A stretch of DNA of 41,737 bases, from the IMG/VR virus record IMGVR_UViG_3300050821_002945, positions 1 through 41,737 of that record. One strand, given 5' to 3'. Position numbers and translations under genes: made by a program. Positions 1 through 5,696 of this stretch are shown in pieces (the first letter of the stretch is position 1; each line of letters opens with the position of its first letter). The notes beneath the pieces were generated by a model, which saw only the letters and a program-made list of their open reading frames with translations, did no database searches and was not told the DNA's origin. Source of the DNA: a virus.

Positions 1-99
1 ATGCCAAAATTCGGAAGTAGGTTCCTTTTCGATCAAAACTCCCTTTCCTTCCAATAAACGGATTAGGTTTAAGCGATCACGCCTAGCCTTATCTAGCAA
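1..99 (-). CDS. Small hypothetical protein, truncated by window edge
   Basis: Reading leftward, 33 codons stay open from a TTG at 99 to the window edge; the C-terminus lies outside. The peptide begins MLDKARRDRLNLIRLLEGKG and looks helical and basic at its start. I choose the TTG because the ribosome-binding sequence AAAGGAG (on the minus strand, about 107-113) sits 7 nt upstream, and because the same terminator plus octaloop-hairpin module that precedes the other small leftward genes lies directly before it. No function is recognisable. It appears to be the next member of the leftward small-gene cluster. The start codon is the least certain part. Confidence 0.55.
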   Translation of the reverse strand, partial: MLDKARRDRLNLIRLLEGKGVLIEKEPTSEFWH

Positions 100-116
100 T
101 TTTTTCTCTCCTTTTA

Positions 117-136
117 AACTAGGCTTTGGACTAGTT
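117..136 (-). promoter_or_regulatory. Octaloop hairpin, copy 1 (leader of the gene at <1-99)
   Basis: In minus-strand RNA the sequence folds as a perfect 6-bp stem AACTAG/CTAGTT closing an 8-nt loop TCCAAAGC. It lies between a terminator hairpin (147-169) and the ribosome-binding site of the next small gene. Three more copies, with different stems but nearly the same loop, occupy the equivalent place before the next genes. The function is unknown; a protein-binding operator or an RNase processing site is possible. Confidence 0.6.
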
Positions 137-146
137 CTGCGAGTTA

Positions 147-169
147 AAACGCGGCATTTAACCGCGTTT
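147..169 (-). terminator. Intrinsic terminator-like hairpin after the gene at 176-358
   Basis: On the minus strand AAACGCGG pairs perfectly with CCGCGTTT (8 bp, 7-nt loop), and the 3' arm continues into a short U run. It begins 7 nt beyond the stop of the 176-358 gene, so it probably ends or attenuates that transcript before the next gene. Confidence 0.6.
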
Positions 170-175
170 CCATCC

Positions 176-358
176 TCAGTTTGTGAACCCAAAAAGTTCG
201 CTAAGATCGTTCGCGTACTCTGCGAATTGCTGCATTTCTGGCGAAAATTTCGCCCATTCTGCATCGTACTTAGCGCGCAGAATTTCCTTATAACTAGGCT
301 CATAATCCTCACCTAGTTGCTTGGATTCTTGGCGTACTATCCGACCAAATTCTGACAT
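176..358 (-). CDS. Small hypothetical acidic protein (60 aa)
   Basis: A 60-residue protein starting MSEFGRIVRQESKQ, rich in Glu, Lys and Tyr and probably helical; no known domain is recognised. The ATG at 358 is preceded by AAGGATGGTAAGGAA, a usable ribosome-binding site. It is one of five tiny leftward genes, each separated from the next by a terminator hairpin and a second hairpin with a conserved octaloop, so each is probably controlled individually rather than by simple coupling. Phage early regions often hold such small host-takeover genes, but nothing in the sequence assigns a target. Confidence 0.7.
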   Translation of the reverse strand: MSEFGRIVRQESKQLGEDYEPSYKEILRAKYDAEWAKFSPEMQQFAEYANDLSELFGFTN

Positions 359-385
359 TTCCTTACCATCCTTCGTTTATTCCGT

Positions 386-405
386 GAGTAGGCTTGGAAC
401 TACTC
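386..405 (-). promoter_or_regulatory. Octaloop hairpin, copy 2 (leader of the gene at 176-358)
   Basis: In minus-strand RNA GAGTAG pairs with CTACTC around the loop TTCCAAGC; one more A-U pair (406/385) extends the stem to 7 bp. It sits about 30 nt upstream of the ATG at 358 and downstream of the 418-435 hairpin. Compared with the other copies, both stem strands have changed together while the loop is nearly fixed. Confidence 0.6.
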
Positions 406-417
406 ATGCGGTTTATA

Positions 418-435
418 TGGGGCCATCGGGCCCCA
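418..435 (-). terminator. GC-rich hairpin after the gene at 446-808
   Basis: A perfect 7-bp stem TGGGGCC/GGCCCCA with a 4-nt loop starts 10 nt past the stop of the 446-808 gene. It lacks a long U tract (only TATA follows on the minus strand), so it may be a weak terminator or an mRNA end-stabilising hairpin. Equivalent hairpins occur at 866-886 and 1153-1171. Confidence 0.5.
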
Positions 436-445
436 CATCCTCACC

Positions 446-808
446 TTACGCTGCGAGAATTTCCGCGATTTTTTCTGGCGACATCGAAAGCAACTTAGCT
501 GCCAAATCGCCGTTTGTCTTGACGAGTTTTCGGTAGTTGGCGATTGCCTCTTTCCTTGCGGTTTTCTCTTCGTCAGTAAGCTTAACGCGAACTTTCTTAA
601 CGGACTCTGACGTATCGACGGTAATGACGCCATTCTTAGCAACTTTAGCGATTAGACCCGCTTCGTTTGCAAGTTTGGCAATCATCGAAGGAACACCAAA
701 ACCATTCCACAAATCTCCTGCGGTTTTGTGAACTGAAAACGCAACCCTAAAACGCTCCGATGGGTTACGTGGCTTGGCGACCTTGGCGACCTTAACTTTC
801 TTTCCCAT
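446..808 (-). CDS. Basic Ala/Lys/Val-rich hypothetical protein (120 aa)
   Basis: A 120-residue protein beginning MGKKVKVAKVAKPRNPSERF. The N-terminal ~20 residues are strongly basic with repeated KVAK motifs. A central part (about 45-75) reads like a compact alpha/beta fold, and the C-terminal third is a Lys/Glu/Ala-rich helix ending in KIAEILAA. The basic tail suggests nucleic-acid binding, but that is inference; no family is recognised. The ATG at 808 has GGAG 10 nt upstream. It lies in the leftward small-gene cluster between two octaloop-hairpin modules and is the largest gene there. Confidence 0.75.
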   Translation of the reverse strand: MGKKVKVAKVAKPRNPSERFRVAFSVHKTAGDLWNGFGVPSMIAKLANEAGLIAKVAKNGVITVDTSESVKKVRVKLTDEEKTARKEAIANYRKLVKTNGDLAAKLLSMSPEKIAEILAA

Positions 809-835
809 TGCTTTAACTCCTAACCGCTGAATTTC

Positions 836-855
836 GGAATGGCTTAGGACATTCC
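836..855 (-). promoter_or_regulatory. Octaloop hairpin, copy 3 (leader of the gene at 446-808)
   Basis: Minus-strand RNA folds GGAATG with CATTCC, a perfect 6-bp stem, around the octaloop TCCTAAGC. It lies about 28 nt upstream of the ATG at 808, just 3' of the hairpin at 866-886. The loop is identical to copy 4, whereas the stem sequence is unrelated to it. Confidence 0.65.
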
Positions 856-865
856 ATGCGGTTTA

Positions 866-886
866 AATGGCCCGATTTGGGCCATT
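866..886 (-). terminator. GC-rich hairpin after the gene at 895-1086
   Basis: AATGGCCC pairs with GGGCCATT (8 bp, 5-nt loop), starting 8 nt beyond the stop of the 895-1086 gene; the minus-strand 3' side continues as TAAACC. Its placement matches the hairpins at 418-435 and 1153-1171, all of which have GGCCC-type stems. Confidence 0.5.
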
Positions 887-894
887 CCTTCACC

Positions 895-1086
895 TTAATG
901 TAGGTATTTCTCTTCGAATTGAAATACCCTTGCTTTTTCGTTTTCCACATACCTGATTTCGTTTTCGGGTAGTGGGCCATTGGAGAGTTTTTCTAGAAAA
1001 CCCATCCGGTTAATCATCGCCAGTCTGACTAAATGCATTTCGGATTCAGTCAGGTAATGGCTTAGAATGTCTGACTTTGTAATCAT
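895..1086 (-). CDS. Small hypothetical protein (63 aa)
   Basis: A 63-residue protein beginning MITKSDILSHYLTESEMHLV, charged and predicted helical by eye, with no recognisable domain. The ATG at 1086 follows ACTAGGACGGTAAAGCCA. The 10-mer ACTAGGACGG recurs before the 1386 start and again at 2209-2218 with no gene after it, so it looks like a shared ribosome-binding or leader element. Part of the leftward small-gene cluster. Confidence 0.7.
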   Translation of the reverse strand: MITKSDILSHYLTESEMHLVRLAMINRMGFLEKLSNGPLPENEIRYVENEKARVFQFEEKYLH

Positions 1087-1121
1087 TGGCTTTACCGTCC
1101 TAGTTCATGCTAAACGCTATC

Positions 1122-1141
1122 GATCAGGCTTAGGACTGATC
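1122..1141 (-). promoter_or_regulatory. Octaloop hairpin, copy 4 (leader of the gene at 895-1086)
   Basis: Minus-strand RNA pairs GATCAG with CTGATC (6 bp) around the loop TCCTAAGC, 35 nt upstream of the ATG at 1086 and downstream of the hairpin at 1153-1171. This is the fourth member of the series. Confidence 0.65.
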
Positions 1142-1152
1142 TAGCGGTTTAA

Positions 1153-1171
1153 TTGGCCCACATCGGGCCAA
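1153..1171 (-). terminator. GC-rich hairpin after the gene at 1180-1386
   Basis: TTGGCCC pairs perfectly with GGGCCAA (7 bp, 5-nt loop), 8 nt beyond the stop of the 1180-1386 gene. On the minus strand it is followed by TTAAACCGC, the same trailer (AAACCGC) seen after the hairpins at 418 and 866. It probably acts as a transcript end or attenuation point. Confidence 0.5.
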
Positions 1172-1179
1172 CCCTTCAC

Positions 1180-1386
1180 CTATTCGCCGTCGTGAGCGTA
1201 CTCACAAATCAGACAATCGCCGTATTCGCCGTATTGATTTGCGTTAGTGGGATGTCCGCATGAGCGAACATAACCGAACGATGGGTCAGTCATCATTACT
1301 GACCATTCCGATTCGGTAAACCGAACCTCTTCCCTACCATCGGAATATTCGGTTACTAGGTCATCTTCGAACGTTTTGTAAGCCAT
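1180..1386 (-). CDS. Small acidic, putative zinc-binding protein (68 aa)
   Basis: A 68-residue acidic protein beginning MAYKTFEDDLVTEYSDGREE. The C-terminal part carries the Cys/His pattern SCGHPTNANQYGEYGDCLIC (about residues 42-61), with CGH and CLIC spaced like a small zinc knuckle; metal binding is inference. The ATG at 1386 is preceded by ACTAGGACGGTAAGAA, sharing its 10-mer with the neighbouring gene. It is the first gene of the leftward small-gene run; upstream (1390-1600) only structured DNA is seen. It could be an early regulator, but nothing shows a target. Confidence 0.7.
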   Translation of the reverse strand: MAYKTFEDDLVTEYSDGREEVRFTESEWSVMMTDPSFGYVRSCGHPTNANQYGEYGDCLICEYAHDGE

Positions 1387-1545
1387 TTCTTACCGTCCTA
1401 GTTTCACATCCCAAATTGGGGATTTTCAAAGCATGTTGAATCATGCGACTAGGGGCCCGACATTGGAAACGCCGAAAATGGGTCACACCTTGGAAGATGA
1501 TGCATTTTCAGGATTTCCCATCGGGCCATATCAGTCCCATCACCG

Positions 1546-1593
1546 CAGTCCGTACGTATCAGTCTCAGTAGCCTACGGACTGTATACCGTAGG
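1546..1593. promoter_or_regulatory. Two mutually exclusive perfect hairpins
   Basis: CAGTCCGTA (1546-1554) can pair over 9 bp with TACGGACTG (1574-1582). CCTACGG (1572-1578) can pair over 7 bp with CCGTAGG (1587-1593). The two helices share bases 1574-1578, so only one can form at a time, an attenuator-like layout. It lies about 190 nt upstream of the first leftward small gene (start 1386). The transcribed strand and any ligand are unknown. Confidence 0.4.
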
Positions 1594-1906
1594 TTATTCG
1601 CAAGGTCTTATTTGTTGACGCCTTACTGTCTGAATTCCAAGATACGTTTATGGATTGTCTGCTAGGCATTTTATTGACTCAAAATAACTCGCTCGGATAG
1701 TTCGAATCCCTACCTATGCGTTAATCGATTTCGATTCGATGCCACAGGCAATTAGACTCTAGATTTTTCATGCGGCCTAGGTGTCTGACTTGCACGCCTA
1801 AACCTAACCCACGTCTATTCAGACACACGGGGCCGAACGGGGCCGCTACGTGGCTGTAGGACGCTGTAGCGCGACGCTACGGGGCCATACTCTTAATCTC
1901 TATCCT

Positions 1907-1945
1907 TCACACAGTCAGGGTAAACATCGGTTTGTCAGTCATCAT
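1907..1945 (-). CDS. Possible 12-codon leader peptide
   Basis: ATG at 1945 to TGA at 1907 encodes MMTDKPMFTLTV. It is noted only because an excellent ribosome-binding sequence (AAAAAGGAAA) sits immediately upstream in an otherwise gene-free stretch and because it is followed on the minus strand by a tight hairpin (1866-1880). Chance occurrence is quite possible. Confidence 0.2.
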   Translation of the reverse strand: MMTDKPMFTLTV

Positions 1946-2743
1946 TTTCCTTTTTCCTAGGCTTGGCTTGGCGTTACCGCTTTCCCTCTCTGCTATCGGA
2001 AAGACTTAACCATTTATCGCGCCGTCCCATGTCAACGGGGCCCTATCCTCTCTCAGTTTTCGATTTGCAATGAACCTGTTGGGTATTTGGTTCACCTAAG
2101 ATACGTTCGGTTTGATTGCGCTCTGATTGGAAACGCTACCCTTCGATGGATCGCTTTAGGTTTCTACTTTCCGGTTTTCCAATTGCCTGTTACAGCTATT
2201 GGGTTTCGCCGTCCTAGTCGCAGACTGAAACGTATTCCCACCTTGACTGTATGAACCGAACCGACATGGGGCCATCTGACTGGCGTCCCTACCGGTATCG
2301 GATTTGTAAGGTTCTGCTACTCGATCCTACTCTGACCGGATTCTTTAGACCGGTATCTCGATGATCGAATAGTTACTGCGGTTTCCCGCAAGACAAGTAG
2401 ACGATATATCGGCCTAGCCTGTCAGTTAGTTCTTGTTAGTTTAATTGAGATTTGTTAAGTCTTGTACTGGTGAGTACTACAGCTAGAAAATCAGTCTGGG
2501 CCAGTCTGGGGAGTGCTGCGAAACCATGCTCTTGGAATCGTAACCTATAGATTGACAAAATGATTTATTCAATAAAAGTATGGATTAATTCCCTAAGCCA
2601 TGGAGTGACATGAAACGGAAAATAGAGTATGGGAGTGCCCTAGAAATCCTACCGGGCCGTGTGGGGCATCGTAGGGCCCGTACGTAGATGGCATGATAAT
2701 GTAAGTGAGTATCAAACACTTGTTTGTTTTGATCTAGTTAAAT

Positions 2744-2788
2744 CCAAGCACTCTTGTATTTTCGAAGCACTAAATGCTTGGGTTTTCT
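2744..2788 (+). terminator. Possible plus-strand terminator with an alternative pairing
   Basis: CCAAGCA (2744-2750) pairs with TGCTTGG (2775-2781), followed by GTTTTCT. A closer competing arm AAGCA (2765-2769) can pair with the same TGCTT. The short U tract makes termination only plausible, and no rightward gene is seen upstream to need it. Confidence 0.25.
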
Positions 2789-2909
2789 ATTGATATTGAA
2801 TGTTCCTTATCATACAGATAAACACAGACAATTCACAGGAATGGCCGTATGGCTTTCTCTGTGATGGATCGGAGTGGCGGGTCGGCGGTGTTCAATCTCG
2901 TGAGTAATA

Positions 2910-3020
2910 CTAAAAAGTTTCATTTTTAATTACTAGTATTATTCCTGCTATTAAAAACCCAACTGAGGTGACTAGAAGACTCCAATCAAACAACCACAAT
3001 AAACCAGTAATAGTAGACAT
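2910..3020 (-). CDS. 36-residue single-pass membrane peptide
   Basis: ATG at 3020 to TAG at 2910 encodes 36 residues beginning MSTITGLLWLFDWSLLVTSV. Residues about 6-32 are almost entirely hydrophobic (GFLIAGIILVI) and end in the charged tail KNETF, the pattern of a one-helix membrane peptide. GGGAGGG lies about 11 nt upstream of the ATG. It stands alone, about 125 nt downstream (minus sense) of the candidate small-RNA terminator. Function is unknown; tiny phage membrane proteins include superinfection-exclusion and lysis-control factors, but no motif decides between these. Confidence 0.5.
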   Translation of the reverse strand: MSTITGLLWLFDWSLLVTSVGFLIAGIILVIKNETF

Positions 3021-3144
3021 AATTACTAAGTCCCTCCCCACCAGACCGATTATTTAACGTTGTCGTCCTCACAACATTCTGCCCCGTTTCCGAGTGTCAG
3101 TTCCGTACTTGTTGCCTCGCGCCGGATATGCGAGTTGAGTAGAA

Positions 3145-3180
3145 ATAAAAAAGCCCTAAGAGTTTCCTCCTAGAGCTTTT
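3145..3180 (-). terminator. Intrinsic terminator, strong in the leftward direction
   Basis: AAAAGCCCTAAGAG (3149-3162) pairs with CTCCTAGAGCTTTT (3167-3180): 14 positions with two mismatches and a 4-nt loop. On the minus strand it runs into a TTTTTTATTT tract, an intrinsic terminator. It closes both the candidate small RNA and any read-through from the leftward operon that ends at 3304. The plus-strand tail (CTTTTCTAT) is weaker. Confidence 0.8.
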
Positions 3181-3256
3181 CTATCTACCAAGTTTCCCAC
3201 TCCGTCAAGTGTGCTGCCATTCAGAGTGGTGTGAAACGTAACTTTCGGCAGCACGT
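3145..3256 (-). ncRNA. Candidate ~110-nt small RNA with an H-type pseudoknot
   Basis: The region has its own promoter (3262-3290) and terminator (3145-3180) and no ORF. In minus-strand RNA GTGCTGCC (3254-3247) pairs perfectly with GGCAGCAC (3218-3211). Inside that loop GTTTC-ACA-CCACTC (3237-3224) is complementary to GAGTGG-GAAAC (3202-3192) downstream, giving 6+5 bp with a 3-nt bulge. The two helices interleave as an H-type pseudoknot with linkers of about 9, 5 and 8 nt. The predicted start lies at the edge of the first helix. No known RNA family is recognised. Confidence 0.5.
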
Positions 3257-3261
3257 CAAGA

Positions 3262-3290
3262 AGGATACTACATCAGAAACTTCTTGTCAA
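3262..3290 (-). promoter_or_regulatory. Sigma70-like promoter for the small RNA
   Basis: On the minus strand a perfect -35 TTGACA (3290-3285) is followed after 17 bp by TATCCT (3267-3262); an overlapping TAGTAT is closer to the -10 consensus but spaced only 14 bp. It starts 14 nt beyond the stop of the 3304-3528 gene and points toward 3256. CTTGAC also recurs at 3259-3254 and 3209-3204. Confidence 0.6.
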
Positions 3291-3303
3291 GTGCTATTTT
3301 AAT

Positions 3304-3528
3304 TTATCCAATTATGTAGCAATGTGGACAATGACATATATTCGGATTGTTCGCTCTGGCCCGACGCATCTCCTTACGATCTCGTTCCATTTGCTCATTA
3401 AACTCTCTATCTGCCTCTCTAAGGATTTTTTCCATATCTATATCTACAGGTTTGCCGATACTAACTAGTAGTCGGCCAAACTCATCTTTATTCTTATACA
3501 TGTTACTTGTCAGGTTCTTGGTCATCAT
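3304..3528 (-). CDS. Hypothetical protein with C-terminal Cys motif (74 aa)
   Basis: A 74-residue protein, the last gene of the leftward operon. The middle is a charged helix (about residues 33-60, with READREFNEQMERDRKEMRR) likely to coil. The tail carries CHCPHC (residues 65-70), a compact possible metal site. The ATG at 3528 overlaps the upstream gene by 26 nt; a second ATG one codon on is an equal candidate. No family is recognised. A promoter for the candidate small RNA follows within 15 nt of its stop. Confidence 0.65.
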   Translation of the reverse strand: MMTKNLTSNMYKNKDEFGRLLVSIGKPVDIDMEKILREADREFNEQMERDRKEMRRARANNPNICHCPHCYIIG

Positions 3529-3826
3529 CTTCTACAAAGTAAACCTTAAATCGGGGGGTACGGCCTTTCTCTTTAAGAATTCTTTCAAATGCTTCTTTAA
3601 ACACACTAAACGCATGTGGATTGTGAATTAACATAGTGGCGTTTCCAGATGGGGTGTATTTGCCAAACGTACCGTGTTTTGCGGCGTTCATCTGGACTTC
3701 GCCGCCCATCTCTGTGTAATAAGTCTTTTGACCATCTACTTCTTTATAGTCACTAACTGGAACTAATTTAATTCCAGAAATATAAAAACGTGCTTCTATA
3801 ACCGTCTTGTCTGTATCGATCTGCAT
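3503..3826 (-). CDS. Hypothetical protein (107 aa)
   Basis: A 107-residue protein beginning MQIDTDKTVIEARFYISGIK. The N-terminal half is rich in beta-prone residues, a helix (about residues 70-87, AFSVFKEAFERILKEKG) follows, and the tail is very acidic (EDDDQEPDK). No family is recognised. The ATG at 3826 has AAGGA 8 nt upstream. The upstream gap (3827-3883) contains two small hairpins, CTAGC/GCTAG and GCGC-TAAG-GCGC, so expression may be adjusted separately from the gene before it. Confidence 0.7.
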   Translation of the reverse strand: MQIDTDKTVIEARFYISGIKLVPVSDYKEVDGQKTYYTEMGGEVQMNAAKHGTFGKYTPSGNATMLIHNPHAFSVFKEAFERILKEKGRTPRFKVYFVEDDDQEPDK

Positions 3827-3883
3827 GGGTGATCCTTCGCGCCTTAGCGCAGAATCCGTCTATCTAGCCTGGGTAGCTAGAGT

Positions 3884-4231
3884 TCACCCAGGGGTAAGTA
3901 TAGCTAGTTCTTTATCAATATTCCACATGGCGCAATTTAAATTAGGAAATGGCCCGTAAATTTTATCTCCGACTTGAATTTTTATGGCCCCGCCCCAAGA
4001 TTCATAGGAATTGTATTCAAAGAACTGCCCACAAAAGATAGTTACATCGTATTGATTTAAGTCTTCTGTGTAGTTACCACCTAACTTACAGAAGTGATTA
4101 ATAAATTGTTCTAAGGTTATTCTATCTTTCCAAACTCCACCATAGTCGAACTGGTATCTTCCACAAAAACTACAATATCGATAATGATATTTAAGGTTTA
4201 GTTGCCAATATTTACATTCATGTCTAGACAC
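3884..4231 (-). CDS. Hypothetical Cys/Tyr/Trp-rich protein, putative zinc binder (115 aa)
   Basis: A 115-residue protein starting with GTG at 4231 (MSRHECKYWQLNLKYHYRYC). The N-terminus holds HEC, then YCSFCGRYQ (CxxC), which with nearby His could form a zinc ribbon. The rest is rich in aromatic residues and Gly. The start overlaps the end of the upstream gene by 8 nt, as is typical of this operon. No family is recognised; metal binding is inferred from residue spacing only. Confidence 0.65.
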   Translation of the reverse strand: MSRHECKYWQLNLKYHYRYCSFCGRYQFDYGGVWKDRITLEQFINHFCKLGGNYTEDLNQYDVTIFCGQFFEYNSYESWGGAIKIQVGDKIYGPFPNLNCAMWNIDKELAILTPG

Positions 4232-4469
4232 GTTGTAGTTTGTCCCAAGGTACTGAAAATTGTAATATCCTATCTTTTCTTAATTTTTCGAGTCTAAGTT
4301 TTTCAAACTCTTCTTCATTCATAAGTGTGGTTACTTTAAAAGTTTGATTAGGATAATACTTAAGAAAATCTTCTATTTCTTCTGCTTTACAAAGAGTCTC
4401 CAAAACAATCATAGTATCTGGATATTCGATTCCACTAGATTGAACAGCTTTAATATGATATACGATCAT
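4224..4469 (-). CDS. Hypothetical protein (81 aa)
   Basis: An 81-residue protein beginning MIVYHIKAVQSSGIEYPDTM. The pattern of a strand, then helix-rich Glu/Lys sequence (NEEEFEKLRLEKLRKDR), suggests a small alpha/beta protein; no family is recognised. Its ATG (4469) overlaps the TGA of the methyltransferase gene (ATGA), indicating translational coupling within the leftward operon. It lies between the sugar-modifying genes and small zinc-binding proteins. Confidence 0.65.
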   Translation of the reverse strand: MIVYHIKAVQSSGIEYPDTMIVLETLCKAEEIEDFLKYYPNQTFKVTTLMNEEEFEKLRLEKLRKDRILQFSVPWDKLQRV

Positions 4470-5143
4470 TTAATTAAATCTGTCCTTATGAACATTACAT
4501 CGTTATGTGAAACAATAGGGCTGTCGCGGGTAAAACCTCTTTTTTCAAGCCAGTTAGTAATTTCTTGTCCCGAAGCCTCTCCGTTCCATAAAGGAGTCTC
4601 AGAACACTCAATCATTAAATATTTCATTTGATATATATATCTTCCGAAGCCCTCCAAGACCTGAAGTTCCATTCCTTGTACGTCAATAACTAAGGTGTCG
4701 TAAGGCGCAAGGGCCCAATCGTTAATTCCAACCCAATCATCAAATCTTGAACACACAACCATCTCTTCGGCTGTTTTGGTATTTGGAATCCAACCCATCT
4801 TTATTGCATTTTCGGCCGGAATTTGACCTAAACCAGTTGCTCCCTTTGTGTCCCATACTCCGTTGAATTCAGAAACAGTCATTTTTAAAGCTTCTGATTT
4901 ATTTCCAAGAGCGCAGTTTGAAATGTAAACCTGTCCGGAGGCAATTTCAGGAGCATAATTTTTCAAACAAGCCATATATGCGCTATATATAGGTTCAAAT
5001 CCTAAAACTGGCAAACGGCCAACGTGCCAGTACCAAGTGATCTCTTCACCGTCATTCATACCTACATGAATGACTCCATGTAATTTGTAGCCCTTTTTAA
5101 TAAAATGGTCTTCCTTTCCATATCCAAGGGGTGCGCGTGGCAT
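4466..5143 (-). CDS. FkbM-family SAM-dependent methyltransferase (copy 1, 225 aa)
   Basis: A 225-residue Rossmann-type methyltransferase of the FkbM family, whose members usually O-methylate sugars or glycan ends. The SAM-binding motif I is HVGMNDGEE (residues 26-34, usually HVGAN.G), followed by the acidic motif GFEP (about 48-51). The family signature YDTLVIDVQGMELQVLEGFG lies near residues 148-167, and MIECSETPLWNGE follows. It is clearly paralogous to the protein at 19036-19704 (shared DVQGMEL..L.GFG and ECS.TP). The gene starts 1 nt after the glycosyltransferase stop, suggesting the two modify the same glycan. The target is unknown. Confidence 0.85.
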   Translation of the reverse strand: MPRAPLGYGKEDHFIKKGYKLHGVIHVGMNDGEEITWYWHVGRLPVLGFEPIYSAYMACLKNYAPEIASGQVYISNCALGNKSEALKMTVSEFNGVWDTKGATGLGQIPAENAIKMGWIPNTKTAEEMVVCSRFDDWVGINDWALAPYDTLVIDVQGMELQVLEGFGRYIYQMKYLMIECSETPLWNGEASGQEITNWLEKRGFTRDSPIVSHNDVMFIRTDLIK

Positions 5144-5144
5144 T

Positions 5145-5675
5145 TTAGTCCTTTAAGGATTCAATCCTTTTCTTTTCTGTGTAAGAAACTCCGATTTTAT
5201 GGTGGAATCTTACTTTGTCTGAAATAATTACTTCTTCTTTTGGAATTGAATGACACCAATCATCTAATAAATCTCCGTTAGGCATTGGATATTTTTCTAA
5301 AAGTTGTCTATCTACTACAGCACAAAAACTTAGGAATCCATCATATGTGGAATTATCATCTGATTGTCCACAAACAAACTTATTTGGAATACAAAGAGAA
5401 CGCATAGTTCCTTCAAGAATGGTTACGTCAGAATCTAACATTCCAATGTAATCGCCAGAAGCCACCTTACAACCTAATCTAAGATTTCCAGCGTGGCCCA
5501 ATCTTTTATGAAAAAGATAAGTATCAGCTACTATTCTTAAAAAATATTGTGATCCCCCATCTTCAGAGATAACAAGTTCATCACACATACCTCTGACTTG
5601 ATTTGATAAATGCAAGGCCATACGTGCCAATTCGATTGAGCCAGACCAAGTAGGAATAACAATAGAAAGAGTCAT
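5145..5675 (-). CDS. GT2-like glycosyltransferase, short (176 aa)
   Basis: The 176-residue sequence has the GT-A start MTLSIVIPTWSGS, then LVISEDGG, and the metal/nucleotide-binding DxD-type motif GMLDSDVTILEG (near residue 100), followed by DDWCHSIP. At 176 residues it is shorter than typical family 2 enzymes and lacks a long acceptor domain, so it may be a minimal transferase. Known family members move a sugar from a nucleotide donor. It is followed without a gap by an FkbM methyltransferase. AAAGGAAAA precedes the ATG at 5675, just after the tRNA gene. Confidence 0.8.
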   Translation of the reverse strand: MTLSIVIPTWSGSIELARMALHLSNQVRGMCDELVISEDGGSQYFLRIVADTYLFHKRLGHAGNLRLGCKVASGDYIGMLDSDVTILEGTMRSLCIPNKFVCGQSDDNSTYDGFLSFCAVVDRQLLEKYPMPNGDLLDDWCHSIPKEEVIISDKVRFHHKIGVSYTEKKRIESLKD

Positions 5676-5696
5676 AGTTTTCCTTTAAATAAATAG

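Larger units (their letters stand above)
1387..2909. other. About 1.5 kb without a convincing gene; hairpin-rich
   Basis: I see no convincing protein gene on either strand. The stretch has many perfect short inverted repeats: 1546-1554/1574-1582, 1572-1578/1587-1593, 1781-1788/1819-1826 (8 bp), 1866-1871/1875-1880 (6 bp, 3-nt loop), 2071-2076/2089-2094, 2126-2133/2176-2183 (8 bp), 2653-2658/2675-2680 and 2744-2750/2775-2781. A copy of the leader 10-mer ACTAGGACGG lies at 2209-2218 (minus) with no start codon after it. It may hold structured RNA, early promoters, an origin, or the remains of small genes. Confidence 0.4.

Noticed and set aside
1433-1618. 61-codon plus-strand frame in the gene-free region
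   Set aside because: No ribosome-binding site, odd composition, opposite to the local gene direction, and it runs through the competing hairpins at 1546-1593.
1691-1715. tRNA T-arm-like sequence around TTCGAATCC
   Set aside because: Flanking bases do not form a 5-bp T stem, and no acceptor or anticodon arm can be matched on either strand.
2610-2687. 25-codon plus-strand ORF with GGAG before ATG
   Set aside because: Tiny, isolated on the non-coding side, and its 3' half is an inverted repeat (CGGGCC/GGCCCG); probably chance. The TTGACA at 2552-2557 upstream lacks a good -10.
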